Below, piece after piece: positions 40,492 to 52,307 of a stretch of 64,000 nt of DNA (position 1 is the stretch's first letter; every line of letters starts with the position of its first letter). Made by a program: the position numbers and the translations under genes. Origin of the DNA: Schizochytrium sp. TIO01 (lineage: Eukaryota > Sar > Bigyra > Thraustochytrida > Thraustochytriidae); the NCBI GenBank assembly GCA_004764695.1, contig SMSO01000032.1:2568501-2632500 (forward strand). The letters are read 5' to 3'. Below the pieces are notes generated by a model. It made no database searches. It saw only the letters and a list, made by a program, of their open reading frames with translations, and was not told the origin of the DNA.

Positions 40492-41235
40492 TACAGACGC
40501 AAACGCCTGACCATTGCCGAGCGTCAATTCCGGTTTGCACCAGAGTCAACATCTTCCTGTGCACTTCTGAGAAATGAAGAAAAACGAGGTTGAACTAGTA
40601 CCTAGATCCTCGAAGTTTGAAACCATACTGCCAAGCCCTGCGAAGGTTTCCAGAGCTGCAAGGTCTTTCGAATGCCTTTGCATCTTTATCGTTAGCCATC
40701 CTCGAAGTTCATTTTACAGATCCCTCAACTCCAAACTTTGACGATGAAATTCAAACTTCAAAAATCCAATGTAAAAATTCAAATCTTTCTTTCAAGTTCT
40801 TTCGAAAAATAAAAACAAAGGAAAAAACAAACAAAAAGCAATCTCGAATTGGATTCTAAACTTCAAATTCCGAGGTCCTGGCCTTGAAGCCTTTCAGAGA
40901 AACCACTCCGGGCGTCTTCACCAGCTAGTTCCACCACCTCCGCCAGTCAGTTTCGAAAGCTACCTGCTGCGCCCGCTATCTTCAAACTCCCCATTTGCTT
41001 TCTGCAGCTTGAAACCCTTGAAAACCTGGTCCATCGAAGAACGCATACTAGTATGCGATTTGATTCCTCGCTTGGCTCAAGGAGTTCCACCAATACTTGG
41101 AGGAGACCAGAAACAAGCTCAGCCTGAGCAGAAGACGCGCTCAAAACAAAGCAAGTTTTGTGCGAAACAAACTTGTTGTGCGGGCGGGACGTGCTAGGGC
41201 AGTGTGCTAAGCAACTGTCACGCTTTCTCGAAGGA
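40492..41235. other. divergent spacer of coiled-coil and pseudouridine synthase genes
   Basis: A 744-bp region between two start codons, presumably a shared promoter region. A/T-rich in the middle (40740-40860). No protein-like frame and no clear motif. Confidence 0.55.
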
Positions 41236-42916
41236 ATGAGCGATGTGGGTGGTGGAGGGCTGAAGCCCGTGCGCCGCGAAGCACATGTGGCGAACGTGTT
41301 TGCGGGAGAGGACGTGAGCACGAAGCGACAGAAGGTTGATGGTAACGATCAAGTTCCTAACTTGCGTACGGGAGGAGCGAAAACATTAGAGGAGGTTGAG
41401 GTAGACGTGTTGCACAAATGCGAGGACATTGTCGTGCTCGACAAACCCGCAGACTTTAGACTTGATGGTGACTTTGCTGTGACCGTGGAGAAATTCGTGC
41501 AGAAAATTATCCCGGAACCGGAAAAAAGACCTCGCTGGATCCACCAACTCGATTTTGCCACATCTGGTGTGCTTGCAGTAGGCCTCTGTAGACGTGGCGC
41601 AGGCAATACAGCCAAACTATTTTCGCAGAGGCTCACCAAAAAGTACTACGTTGCTCTTGTTCGGGGAAGGTTGCGGCCGGCGTTCCCGAAACCGGGAGCT
41701 GACGGAAGCAGGCCACTAGCGCTAGCAAGAAATGAACAACCTGAAGTTCCAGTTGCTGCTGCTTCTGCTGCTTCCACTGACATAGAAGATGAGGTAATTC
41801 ATGAGGACTTTAGGTTTGCAACAGGGAAGGCATCCTTAAGGATACGAGAACGCTGGGAACGCGTTGACACGTTCGGTCTTGAGGAAGCCAAGGGTGTCGC
41901 CGAGACTAACAAGGGTTCACTTTTAGAGCGCCTCTTAAGGGAGATGTATGGACCCGTATCGGCCGAGGGCTTCCTCCCAGTGTACGATGTGGAAGGTGCG
42001 ATTGCAGAACCCGACAAAGATGACTTCCGCATGGTCATTGACAACTCCAATGGTCGCGCATCTCGAACCCAGGTGGTACCAGTTGCATATGGGCATGTCG
42101 ACGGTGAAGAGGTCACCAAAGTTGTCTTGAGGCCAATTTCTGGGAGGAGACACCAACTCCGTCTTCACACAATGCACATGGGCTTTCCGATTTTGGGAGA
42201 CGCAACATACGGGTAAGTTATATCTTCTCTTTGCCAAATTAATTATGTATAGATACATAAAGGTGTATTAGCTCTTACACTTGATGTTTAAGTGATTATC
42301 CCAGCTATTCTCGTCTATTGGTGGGCTGAAATACCCTATAACTTTGTTGGGGCTAATTTGTCGAGTTGGAAATGTGGTTACGATTAATGATGAACCTCAA
42401 AAGTCTAATTGTATGGCTAACGTTCTTTTGATTATTGTTTCGAATTTATCAAATTTGTAAAACAGACCTGTGTTTTGCGAGGCCACCTCGACTGTCGACG
42501 ACGCCTTTTACATGGTACCAGCCCGCATGTACTTGCATGCGCTCCGCTTAGATCTAAATTTTGCCAAAAACGAAGGCAAGGTAAGATATGTAAGTTTCTT
42601 TTCATCCCTTTTTTTCCATTCACAAGATTATATATGCTCACAAGATTTTTATTTTTTTGTTGGAATACTGGAATACTGACCAATCGCGCTATCGCGCATC
42701 AACTCTTTGCATTCTCAATTTGCACAGAAAGACATTAAGAATTTTCTGGGTGGCAAACTCCAAGACCTCGTCCTCGAGACTAAAGACCCTTTTCCTCTCA
42801 ACAACAAAAACAAAAATAATGACAACAAGAGCATTCGGGGTGACATCACGCACAGCCAAGTCCAGTCTGATAATGCTCCTGAAGCGAAAGACGCAACTAA
42901 GCCTGCTTCTTCCTAA
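41236..42916 (+). CDS. RluA-family pseudouridine synthase (RPUSD1-like), three exons
   Basis: Exons 41236-42212, 42466-42580 and 42728-42916 join to 426 residues. The start is the first in-frame ATG; the frame is open back to a TTG at 41158. Pseudouridine synthases isomerise uridine in RNA. The catalytic motif is HQLDFATSG with nucleophile Asp106, the HQLD variant typical of RPUSD1 rather than [17 protein letters not shown] (about 75-87) and the [28 protein letters not shown] block are further RluA motifs. Exon 2 continues the fold with [14 protein letters not shown], so the splicing is well supported. Between the motifs lies a long insertion (about 150-290) not found in bacterial RluA. The tail is charged and low complexity. 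Target RNA unknown. The TTLL gene follows on the same strand 357 bp on. Confidence 0.88.
42213..42465 (+). other. intron 1 of the pseudouridine synthase gene
   Basis: GTAAGT donor at 42213 and AAACAG acceptor ending at 42465, 253 bp. Without splicing the frame stops at once (TAA inside the donor). Splicing rebuilds a Gly codon and continues the RluA fold as GDATYG-PVFCEA. Confidence 0.9.
42581..42727 (+). other. intron 2 of the pseudouridine synthase gene
   Basis: GTAAGA donor at 42581 and TTTGCACAG acceptor ending at 42727, 147 bp, phase 0. A second donor GTAAGT lies nine bases downstream at 42590, also in phase, and would add Val-Arg-Tyr. Either can be used from sequence alone. Confidence 0.75.
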
Positions 42917-43273
42917 GAGTAACCATGAATTATAGTTAACTGTTTCTTCTTTTACCCTTTTACTTCTTTTATCTCTTTTCAATGATATAACTTTTAAATA
43001 TTAGAGTATCATACTATCGATGATGATGACTTTCTTTACCCACAGGTAAAAAATGACCGTTGCCGTTCCAGAAGTTCGTTTGATAAATATATGAGGATGA
43101 TGTCCCACGAAGGAATAATTGAGACAGAACGGATGTTCTGCTCTTCTGGTCTTCATCGTTGCTAATCTGATTTATAGCTCAAACATAAGATTCTCGCCAA
43201 GGAATTCACGCAGATACGGCAGTCGGCCTAACCTTCCTCAAACAGCGTTCCACGCACGTATGCCTCATTAAAA
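42917..43273. other. spacer between pseudouridine synthase and TTLL genes
   Basis: AT-rich 357-bp spacer between two genes on the same strand. It holds the 3' end of the first and the promoter of the second. No other feature seen. Confidence 0.6.
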
Positions 43274-46200
43274 ATGCACGCAACTAGTGTGGCGGGCTCG
43301 CCAGCTTCTTCACGTGAGGAGCTCGATGAAAACCTTTCGTTTGGCACGAACAGCAATGTTGTTCCCTGGAAATCTTCACACCAGATCCACGGTCACCGAC
43401 GGCCAACCTCTGTTCCTGTATCGCTTGGTAGAAAACGATCTCTGCACCAATCCTCTGCGACTTCCCTTACCAAAGGCAGCAACAAAGCAGACAAACATAG
43501 CAACAATAATCATGGTAGACGGGGTACTCGGGTCCTGGAGGTCTGCGGCGCCCAAAGTTCCCACCTCAAACCTCTTCTACAAGTCTTAGAGAATCAGGGC
43601 TGGGTCCGAAGTTTGTCACGAGGGGCTCAGGGAGGAAGTAGGCTTCCTTCGGCGCTCTCACTACGCTCATGCACCTTATTTTTGACTGTAGAAAATCTCC
43701 CTTCTTCGCATCTATTGACCCGTAATCGGCATCTATTTCATAACCACTTTGAGCGAAACTCCGAAATCACTACTAAACAATCATTAGCTCAAAACCTCCA
43801 AAATTTGCACTGGAACCATGGCGTTAATGCTCATCACCTTTTCCCGCGGTGTTACACTTTGCACGATGAAGCCGGCAAACTTAATTTTAGAGACGACTAT
43901 CGCCAAACATCAGCTGCAAGTTTATTACGCAGCATTGTTGAAGTGGGCGATGATGCTCTGCGCAATGTTGATGACCATACCCTGCGCATGGCGCTACATA
44001 TTTGCGATGAGCGGGTTGGAAGGCTGGTAGGCCAGGTTGCCCGCGCACGACGATTCTCTGATTCAGAATGGGATCGTCTCTTGTCTGCAAGTCTACATAT
44101 CGCAACGCTTGAAAGTGATTCCGCGACCACCCAGCGTATCGCTGGAGCAGATGCGGAAAAGGGATCTCTTCTTGCTAAAGCCCAGCAGCTCGTAAACCAG
44201 CTTGCTCGTCTCGATCCTCAATGGTCATTAAATGGAAGGAGAAATATCTGGATAGTGAAGCCTGGCGATAAAAGTAAAGCAGCAGCGATTTTTTTGCACA
44301 ATGATCTCAGTCTTATTGAAGCGCATGCAACGAGAATGGGAGGAGCACGAATTGTGCAGAAATATATTGAAAATCCTCAGCTTGGTCCTGGGCATCGAAA
44401 GTTCGACTTACGGGTCTGGGTCCTTGTTACCTCCTGGGAACCTCTCGAAGCCTGGATCTATGAACCGTTCTACTGCCGTGTCTGTCGGGACACATTTTCA
44501 TTAGCCCAGTCAAGCTTCGAACGCAAATCAGTGCATTTGTGCAATGCGTCAATCCAAGGACCTGGGTCTATCCTCACTATGGATGATTTGATTACACACT
44601 TGCGATGCGAGGGACTGATTGCTGATCAGCAAGCTCTTGACCACTTCATTTCTTCAATCCATCGTGCCTGTCGTCTAGCGCTTCAAGCGGGAGTTCATAA
44701 AGTTACCCCTCGAGATCGCTCGTTTGAGGTGTATGGTGTCGATTTGCTGCTGGATGAAGAGTTGACATGTTGGCTACTTGAGGTTAATCTCTCACCAGGG
44801 TTTGGGAAACATGGAGAAGTATTTAGCAATATGGTCAAGAGCATGTTTGAAGGAGTACACGAAATTGTATTTAACCGCCAAAACGATGGAGTGCATTCCG
44901 CATATGACCTTGGCTGGAGACTTTTACAAAGTTCATTGTTCATAGATCACCAATGCAAGGGTCCTGGTCCTGATAAAGTGAGCAACAACAGTTACAATCC
45001 ATCCAGCGAAAAGGATACTTACAGCTCTCACAAAAAGTTAAGAAATCATGGAATTCATCAAAATACGCACTTTGAAACGCCTTCCAGACCTGAAACTGAT
45101 AATGATGATCTATACTCATTTGATGACGTTAAATGTCACCCTTATGTGGACACCGGACTAGAGTCAGCCTTTGGGCCATTCACCCCATATCATGCTAGTG
45201 ATTCAAATTCGTATGCAAAGAGTGTTCAGGTGCAAATGGAAAGAGAGTATCCATCGTCTCAATTTGTCACACCTGGAATCCGGCTCTTGTTACAGGGAAG
45301 GCGAATGCCAAGGCGACAGATGTCGCGCCTTGATCTGATATTTCGCCATGCCCAAGCTTTGGAGACCATCTCTCGTTTCATGACTTACTGTAAAAAGGTC
45401 TGGCCATTCATAAAGGAGCTCCGAGAGTTGGCGTCTATTAAAATTACAAAGACCTGCCGCCTTTTTCTTGCGTGCAGGCTAGTGCAAGCTATAAGAAGAC
45501 GAGAAAAGGCAGCTCTTAAACTGCAATGTCTCATGCGGATGGCTGCAGCAAAAGTCGTTCTATCCAATCGAATATATGCAAGATATGTGACATGCGCTTC
45601 CTTCATACAAAAATGGTGGAGAAAGCGCACGCTTCAATACCGTCAATCCATACAACGAATATGTTTGCATAGCTGGATTGCTCGCAATAAAGCAACGGTA
45701 AAAGCAGCTGGACGCTTGCAGGGCTTCTGGCGAGCTCGGAAATGTGTTCGCCTTATTCGATCTTCCGTTCAGACTCATAGAGCCTTAAAACAGTTACAGG
45801 CGATTGTAAAAGCTTGGCTTGTTAAGCATCAAGCTCAACAAACCTTGTCCTGGAAACGCATGCACGCTTCGAGGGTAAGTATCATGCGCAATATGCTTAC
45901 TAGACATCAGGCAGCTACCCTCATTGCAAACTCTTGGGCAATTTACAAATCTCGACGCTTTAAAGCAGCTACGCTGATTCAACGATTTTGGCGTATTAAT
46001 ACTTCTAATCGTCGAGAGCGGGCTACTTCATGTATTATCAAATGGTGGAGAAGACAGAAGCACCTATCGTCTCTAAAAGCATCGCTTGCTTTATTTCATG
46101 CTCGATACGGTCGTCTGATGCATGCGCGCCGCCGACGAGCAAGTGCGACTATTCGAGACTTTGTTCATGAATTTGTTATTTTACGTCAACCATCTCGATG

Positions 46201-46681
46201 CCAGATCATCGTTTATGAATCGCCCGAAACCCAGCAGCAAAATGTATTGACTAATGCTATCACGAAATCTCGTCAGCAAGAACGTAAAAAACGTGCCCAT
46301 GCTCGAGCCCAACGTGAGCGTAGTAAAAGGTTGTCTCAGAATCGGCCTAGTATGAAACTTCCTACTTCACGGAAGATGAAACTGCAACGGGCTGAAAATT
46401 CAAACAAAAACTCTAAACCAAAGCTTGAATCAGATAAAACTGCTCGATTACTGCGTTCGCTGGACACTCAACCGAAGACATCGACAAGAGCAAAGGGAAA
46501 TCAAAGGAGTTATACAAATCAAGTAGTAAATGGACTACCAAAACCACGGAGCAAAAAAACGAATGTAACAAGAACTAAAATTGACACTTATAGAGCCCGG
46601 GAGGAAGAGCTATGTGTACAGCTTTGGCGACATTCAACGCAACGTCCGCAACTCCCGGATCCCTTAAATTTAGATTTGTAA
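43274..46681 (+). CDS. tubulin tyrosine ligase-like protein (TTLL3/8 glycylase type) with C-terminal IQ motifs
   Basis: A 1135-residue intronless gene. The ATP-grasp TTL domain spans about 325-530: NIWIVKPGDKSKAAAI, IVQKYIENPQLGPGHRKFDLRVWVLVTSW, SVHLCNASIQG, FEVYGVDLLLDEELTCWLLEVNLSPG. The VHLCNxSIQ element and the order of motifs resemble TTLL3/TTLL8, which add glycine to tubulin tails in axonemes; polyglutamylase remains possible. Residues about 739-930 contain six or seven IQ-like motifs of the form aaxxIQxxWRxxxxRR (for example AATLIQRFWRINTSNRRE), so calmodulin-type light chains may bind. The C-terminal 150 residues are strongly basic, suggesting contact with acidic tubulin tails. The first 320 residues are divergent. 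Converges on the Myb gene with only 94 bp between stop codons. Confidence 0.88.
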   Translation: MHATSVAGSPASSREELDENLSFGTNSNVVPWKSSHQIHGHRRPTSVPVSLGRKRSLHQSSATSLTKGSNKADKHSNNNHGRRGTRVLEVCGAQSSHLKPLLQVLENQGWVRSLSRGAQGGSRLPSALSLRSCTLFLTVENLPSSHLLTRNRHLFHNHFERNSEITTKQSLAQNLQNLHWNHGVNAHHLFPRCYTLHDEAGKLNFRDDYRQTSAASLLRSIVEVGDDALRNVDDHTLRMALHICDERVGRLVGQVARARRFSDSEWDRLLSASLHIATLESDSATTQRIAGADAEKGSLLAKAQQLVNQLARLDPQWSLNGRRNIWIVKPGDKSKAAAIFLHNDLSLIEAHATRMGGARIVQKYIENPQLGPGHRKFDLRVWVLVTSWEPLEAWIYEPFYCRVCRDTFSLAQSSFERKSVHLCNASIQGPGSILTMDDLITHLRCEGLIADQQALDHFISSIHRACRLALQAGVHKVTPRDRSFEVYGVDLLLDEELTCWLLEVNLSPGFGKHGEVFSNMVKSMFEGVHEIVFNRQNDGVHSAYDLGWRLLQSSLFIDHQCKGPGPDKVSNNSYNPSSEKDTYSSHKKLRNHGIHQNTHFETPSRPETDNDDLYSFDDVKCHPYVDTGLESAFGPFTPYHASDSNSYAKSVQVQMEREYPSSQFVTPGIRLLLQGRRMPRRQMSRLDLIFRHAQALETISRFMTYCKKVWPFIKELRELASIKITKTCRLFLACRLVQAIRRREKAALKLQCLMRMAAAKVVLSNRIYARYVTCASFIQKWWRKRTLQYRQSIQRICLHSWIARNKATVKAAGRLQGFWRARKCVRLIRSSVQTHRALKQLQAIVKAWLVKHQAQQTLSWKRMHASRVSIMRNMLTRHQAATLIANSWAIYKSRRFKAATLIQRFWRINTSNRRERATSCIIKWWRRQKHLSSLKASLALFHARYGRLMHARRRRASATIRDFVHEFVILRQPSRCQIIVYESPETQQQNVLTNAITKSRQQERKKRAHARAQRERSKRLSQNRPSMKLPTSRKMKLQRAENSNKNSKPKLESDKTARLLRSLDTQPKTSTRAKGNQRSYTNQVVNGLPKPRSKKTNVTRTKIDTYRAREEELCVQLWRHSTQRPQLPDPLNLDL

Positions 46682-46775
46682 ATTAGGAAATACACCACAA
46701 ACAAAGTAACAAACAAATTGAAATTTTATTTCATTGAAAATTGAAGTGGAAAAGTTAAAACATTAGTACAGCGAG

Positions 46776-48161
46776 CTATGACTTGCCTGTTGGGGTCACA
46801 GTAAGAGATTGAAGCTCATGCGGTGCTGGTCTGAGGACGTCACTTTCGTTTTCGTACCCAAGGTTAGCACTAGGCTTGTTGTGTGCATGTGATGAGAGCA
46901 AAATTGCCCTTTGAGATGAATAATTTGCAGGGGTTGCAAAATTGTCATTGTTGGAATGGCCATCACGGTGTTCTGAGCCAACGTATAATGACTGTGGAGA
47001 GCTGGAAAAGGGCTCGAGGTCTGCATACGTTAGGGAGTCTGTATCCCTCGAGGAGGAGGATGGTTGCGGAGAAAAGGTGAGCAACGCATGATGTTGGTGC
47101 TCGTGCTGATGTTGATGATGTTGGTGCTCTCGTTGGTGGATGCTCTCCTCTGAACTTTGCAAAGTGGTTGTTGTAGTAGTTGTCATTGTTGTAGTTGTTG
47201 TTGTTGTTGCTGCAGCGCTTCCTACTGTGTGGAATGTACGATTGACCACAGGTCCATCTCTAGCATGAGAAAAGGGAGGTGTACACGACATTTTCTCGGT
47301 ATTGGGATTGATAACAAGAGACAGATCTAGCGGAGACAACGATCCATTTGCTTGCGGGTCGGTGTTTCGCGCGATGTTGGTTTGCACTGATAATTGAAGC
47401 TCATCACGCTTAATTTTGTGAGGCGGGGCTTCAAGTATTGAAATTGTTGAATTTCTTGGACTGAGGTTGGTATGGCATGCTTGAACCTTGCGTTTCTCCC
47501 CACTGACAGTCGCAATCTGTACGTCAATTTTCTGTGCTTGTACATTATCTTCCGATGGGAATAACGCTTGCCCAAATCGAGAAGTTGGTTGTACAAGTGA
47601 GGGCGAAAATGATAGGTCATTCGATGCGCGTGGCACTAAATCTGTACTTTTGAGTCCTGTATCACGTGAGCACATTGAATCAACCGTAGTTTCATCAGAG
47701 GCATTCGTATTGGTCCTTGTAATTGTAGATGTGCTAGCAAAGGAGGGAGCACTTTGTAACTCCATTGAAACATCTTCCTGGTGTGTATTTTCAAGAATGC
47801 TAGGATCTGTTCCAGAGGAATACGAAGAGATTTTGGAAAGTTTTGGCATTGGAAGGGCTAATGAGACGTGTGGATATGCACGTAGAGAGGCCAGCGCCTC
47901 TGCTGCAGTTGGGTCTCCGCGTGGAGTGGGAACCTCCGGGACTGCTGAGTCATCATTTGCTATCGGACTATGCGAGCCCATATGAGGCGAGCCATTTGTG
48001 CTCCGAGGATGATGAAAGCCACTCTCAAGGCTTGGAGAAGCATGCATGAATTTGGGGGATACAAGACCCTCTTCTCCATGGGATCCATAGCGCCGCACAG
48101 TTCGGGGAGTCTGCAAGATTTCAGGCGCTGCTGATTCTTGATGATAATGTTGTTGTTGTCG

Positions 48162-48192
<31 letters not shown>

Positions 48193-49817
48193 TGTTGCTG
48201 GTAAGGAAATCCCTCTTGGCGGGGTGAAATTTCATTTGATGAAGTTTGCCCAATAGCATTGGTTGATATAGACAGCGAACCTCTTGCCCGAGCTGCTGTT
48301 GCAGCAAGCCTTATGCTCCTTAGCGACTTGATTGGGGTGGCACGTGGAGCTTGACCAGAGTGTCCAGTACAAGTTGTGAGGGGTGAAAGATATTTGGAAA
48401 TGGGGATTTGGTGTCCATGCCGCGATCTGGGCCGGTGAGAAAGAGACCCCGCGGAGGAAACTTCACGAACACTATTTGATTTCACTGGGGTGCCCTGTGT
48501 TAATTGTTTGAGACGCATACGGACTGTTGTTTTAGTGCGACCGTTAAAGTGTCCAACAATTGCAGGCAGGTCATCCTTGTGTTTACTGTACAGTGCTAAG
48601 AGTTCCGAATCTTGTTCAGGAGTCCACTCTCTAGCCCGGCTGCGCATGAGGGACTTAAACCTTGTCTTCACAGCATTTTCAGTTCTTCCAGCAAAATGGA
48701 CTTTAATTTCTGCCCACCTATTACCCATGTCTGCATGAAGTTGCAAGAGATGCTCATCTTCAGCCGGAGTGAATGGGCTACGGTTAATTGCAGGATCCAA
48801 GTTAAGCTTCCAGCGTTCTCGGCATTGCTTCGGGGTCCTACCCACAATTTTGGAGGCAATCTCCTTCCACGCAGACAGCTTCTCCTCTGATACGAGGTAT
48901 GTCAGTCGTTCGTCCTCTTCTGGTGTCCATGGTCCTTTGATGAGGCCTGGGCGCAACACTTTATTCCAACGCTGCAGACATTGTACATGGTCACGTCCTG
49001 GAACAAGCTCAGCCACGCGTTTCCAATTACGGGCGCCGATTTGCTCTACTGCGCTACGCAAATCTTCGTCTTCCTCATTAGTCCACTTCGTGGGAACCTT
49101 GGCTTGTTTGGGAATGTGATAGTCGTCCATACTCATTTCATCGTCACTAGCGATCTCGAAGTTGCTTTCTTGCAACTCAGTCTGGTTAGGACTATTAGGA
49201 TTTCGAGGCTCACAAGGCTTATTGCTCGCATCATGAGTGTTTATGTTCTCTAGATCCAGTTTAAGATTAGGATTCTTTCGGCTCGGAGACCGCTTCTGAA
49301 TTTGACCAAGCGGGCTAGTCGCTGTTGTCATTTCGTCAATGAAGAGATGCGATCGATGAGCATCTTGGCGATTCATTGTTGAACAGTAATTCTCTTTTCG
49401 GTCAGTATCACTATTATGTGTCCGGAATGAACCATGTGCCGGAGACCTTGGGGAATAAAGCTCCATTTCTCTTCGACTTGTCTGCATGCTGGAAGGAGAT
49501 TGAGAGGTATGCATACCGGTGTACTTAATTGGAGTCGAGTGTAGATCTTCTATAGACCTCAGCCGCCCCTTATCATACCGCTTGTTGAATCCATGCCTCC
49601 TAAGCGTTGATGGTGCTGCCTTTTCGTAGATATCTTGTGCGCTGGTCACTGCATAAAGAATTCGTGCGGAGGTTTGCTGCAAGAGTTCCCTATCCTGGCC
49701 AGGAAACGCATCCTCTAGAATCCTTAAAACAACATCCTGTCGTCGCTCCTCATTTGTTCTCCATTGATTCTCCGCACCGATGCTCTGACCCTGCGTGTCG
49801 GGAGTATCTTCGTTCAT
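46776..49817 (-). CDS. c-Myb-type transcription factor with four Myb repeats
   Basis: Counted from the ATG at 49817 the protein has 1013 residues; the frame is open 15 codons further to a TTG. Residues about 240-395 are R1, R2 and R3 of the c-Myb type, with the spaced tryptophans and the recognition-helix segments DHVQCLQRWNKVL, TPKQCRERWKLNL and TENAVKTRFKSLM. A fourth repeat follows at about 396-450 (REWTPEQDSELL...GRTKTTVRMRLKQL). The DNA contact helices are intact, so it is probably a sequence-specific nuclear regulator; in plants and protists R1R2R3 Myb proteins act on cell-cycle genes. The C-terminal half is low complexity: a polyglutamine tract near 540-556, a polythreonine run and His/Gln repeats, typical of activation regions. 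Long divergent 5' spacer upstream. Confidence 0.92.
48149..48200 (-). repeat. CAG/CAA repeat encoding polyglutamine in the Myb gene
   Basis: On the minus strand, CAG codons followed by CAA codons encode a run of about twelve Gln, one Arg and more Gln. Mixed CAG and CAA make it more stable than the pure GAA run in the PX gene. Confidence 0.9.
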
Positions 49818-52307
49818 ATGTGCTGGCCTTTGTCTTTCTGTCTGCCCAGCCAGCGCCAGCAACAGCAGTACAAACCAAGTCTGCTATACTTCGAAGCCTG
49901 TTCGCCAAAACTCCAAAAGCCCAAAACCAATCTCCAGCAAGGTCGTGCTTTGGGCTTTAACCAAAGCACCTGTGTCCTTAAGCCCAAATGTACCTCGAGA
50001 ACTCGCCAGCAGAAACGGATTCTCGTGCCACTCTTGGCACTCGAGCCCTTGTGCGCCAAATACGCTAAGACTAGACTATGCCAAGCTAGGACTCCGCTAT
50101 TATCGGCGGCTGCTCCGCCTTGAAAAAGTTGGGCCTGGAGTCTCTAACCACGGGAGGACCTGCGAGCGGGGCGCAAGGATTCACGATGACTCTCACAGAC
50201 TTCCAAAGGACGGGTCTGCAAGCTTTGTCGCGACTTTGAGACACACAAACCTGCAATATCTCGTCTCGACTGGGTCCTAAAGTGAATGACCTGGAAACGT
50301 AAAATGGGCTCCACTTTGCAAAAGCACCGTTGCAGACGTAGCGAGGCCAATTCAAGTCAGGCGGGGCTGTGAGCGATTGGTGGCTCCCAGGGCACGGCGG
50401 GGGGGGGCTCCGGGAGCGCCAGAGAAGCCGCCGCAGCGCTATGGCAGCAAGGGCTTTGGGTTTATGGCCTCAGTGGAGCCAAGCGCCCAGTCACATATTA
50501 TCTTCCAAAATAGAACAGAAAGGAACGCGCCTTCTGGGGCCCCAGCCCGACCAAAAAGGTACAGAAAGCGCCACAGAACTGGAAATCATCCGTCAAACGC
50601 ACACACACTGCAGCATCAAGTTTCACAAGACTGCAGTTGCAGTCCGGAATCAAAAGCAGCTCAAAATCTCACTGCCGATGCCGCAGAACCTGAATTTCAC
50701 TGCGTTAAACCGCCCAACGAATGGGGGGACGCCTACCAGGAGTCTCGGGACAGCCTTTGAGTGGGTACGTATGATCTTCCACAAAGAAGGAGAAATGAAG
50801 GCACAAGTGTGTTTCAAGATGGCGCGAAGAAGATCAAAGGTTCGTGGAGGAGCGCCATGCCTTGATCATGATCCTGCCAGATCATGGGCGAGGGGAGGCG
50901 ACCTTTGATCGAAGCTCTGACAGAGCGGAAAACTGTTTGAGGAAATGAATTTGGTGTGGGTTACAGTGATGGTTGTATGGTCTAGAGCGTCTTTGGTGCT
51001 GTGAAGGAATGAGTCTCAGTCTGGTTGTGAACAGCACGTGTGGGGCCTTTCGTTTGAGTTATTGCCTTCGCGCTCGGAGAAACTCGTTGATGCTTTGCAT
51101 AAGTCCATCGCTCCGCCAAGCTGGTTCTAAGAATAAGCAGTCTTGATTCCTACTGCCAGGTGCTAACATCAAAATCCAAGCTTTCTACATGCCTACCTGC
51201 CCTCACGAGATCCCCTCAGGCAAAGCTGGAGCGAGAACTTTGAAAGGTCAGGCCTATGGCAGCGTGAAAACCAGCGCTTATTACGGTGCAAAGGCTTTTT
51301 GACGCTGGCTGTGATCGATACCTTAGCTCGTCCCGAAAGCTGATGCCATCCAGCTGAGCGAGTTCCCAAATTTAGCAGCTTGAGCCCGCCATCTCGTGCA
51401 CTAGCTGTCTCGTGTCCGCAGAGCTGGATACAGGGCCCATCAAGGCAATATCCTCGAGTAATTCAATTCATCGTGGCGATTGCCCAGATCCGTAGCCAAG
51501 TAAGCCCTCATTGTAATAGCATGCGTGGTGCCAAAGCTTCTTTGCCTCTTAAGGGTGTGTACCGATCTTTCCAACAACTCCATCTCCAACGTCGAAAACC
51601 GGGCTCATCCATCTTCTCGCAGCCGTCGGTCTCGGCGCTGAAGGGTGTTCTTCCTCGCCGACAGCCTCCAAGAGCGGCGCATTTGGATTTGCATGTCAGG
51701 CGGTATGGTGCCTTGGCTGGAGTTTCGAGGCTCGCGAGGTATGATGATGCGATGAGGATGGGATGCGATGGAGATGTTAGTCAAGGAGTCCATTGAGGCG
51801 ATGGTCCACCCACCTCAGACCGCCCGTCTCCGTCCGGGCCGGCAGGAACGGATGCCGCTCGACTACAGGAGCTGCCATAAGTGGGGGGACCGGGGCTGCC
51901 AACGGGGGCTTGCCTGGGGTAGCGCAGAACCCTTGAGAACTTCAGATGTCTGTATCTTTGTTGTAAAACGAGGACTTTGTTGAAAAAAAAAAGGGAAAGA
52001 AAGAAAGAAAGAAAGAAAGAAAGAAGATACTCAGTAGGCCTACCTACTGCTTATCCAAGGAAAAGTATTTCCTGTTTTCCTTTTAAGTTGAGGCTACCTG
52101 CGGCTAGTGCTAGGTAGCACTAGCTATGAACTGGGTTGATCAAGTAGCTGAAGGATATCTTTGGGACAGACATTGTCCGGCATTGACAGAACCGAATTGG
52201 TGACTGGAGCACTTCGCTGTGTACTTGTGCACGATAGTCAGGATCTTGGGGACTACTTCCGTGGAGTTGTTCTATCGGCACCTGTTGAGTTGTGAGGTTG
52301 CTGCACG
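49818..52307. other. 2.5 kb divergent spacer, relatively GC-rich
   Basis: Lies between the start codons of the Myb and VOC genes. It is more GC-rich than other spacers between about 50100 and 51950 and has a nine-base G run near 50399-50407. Frames of 179 codons (50369-50908) and 138 codons (51380-51796) are open but start without a good ATG or lack any recognisable domain. A GAAA microsatellite lies at the right. Undetected small or multi-exon genes are possible. Confidence 0.4.
51983..52023. repeat. A-run plus GAAA microsatellite
   Basis: A run of ten A's is followed after GGG by seven GAAA units. It is noncoding. Confidence 0.9.

Noticed and set aside
47488-47985. 165-codon plus-strand frame
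   Set aside because: Antisense shadow of the Myb gene.
50369-50908. 179-codon frame in a GC-rich spacer
   Set aside because: Starts without an ATG (first ATG at about 50441), has no domain and mixed composition. Two overlapping frames here are equally open.
51380-51796. 138-codon frame
   Set aside because: No domain, weak start, Arg/Pro/Ser content typical of GC-rich noncoding DNA.
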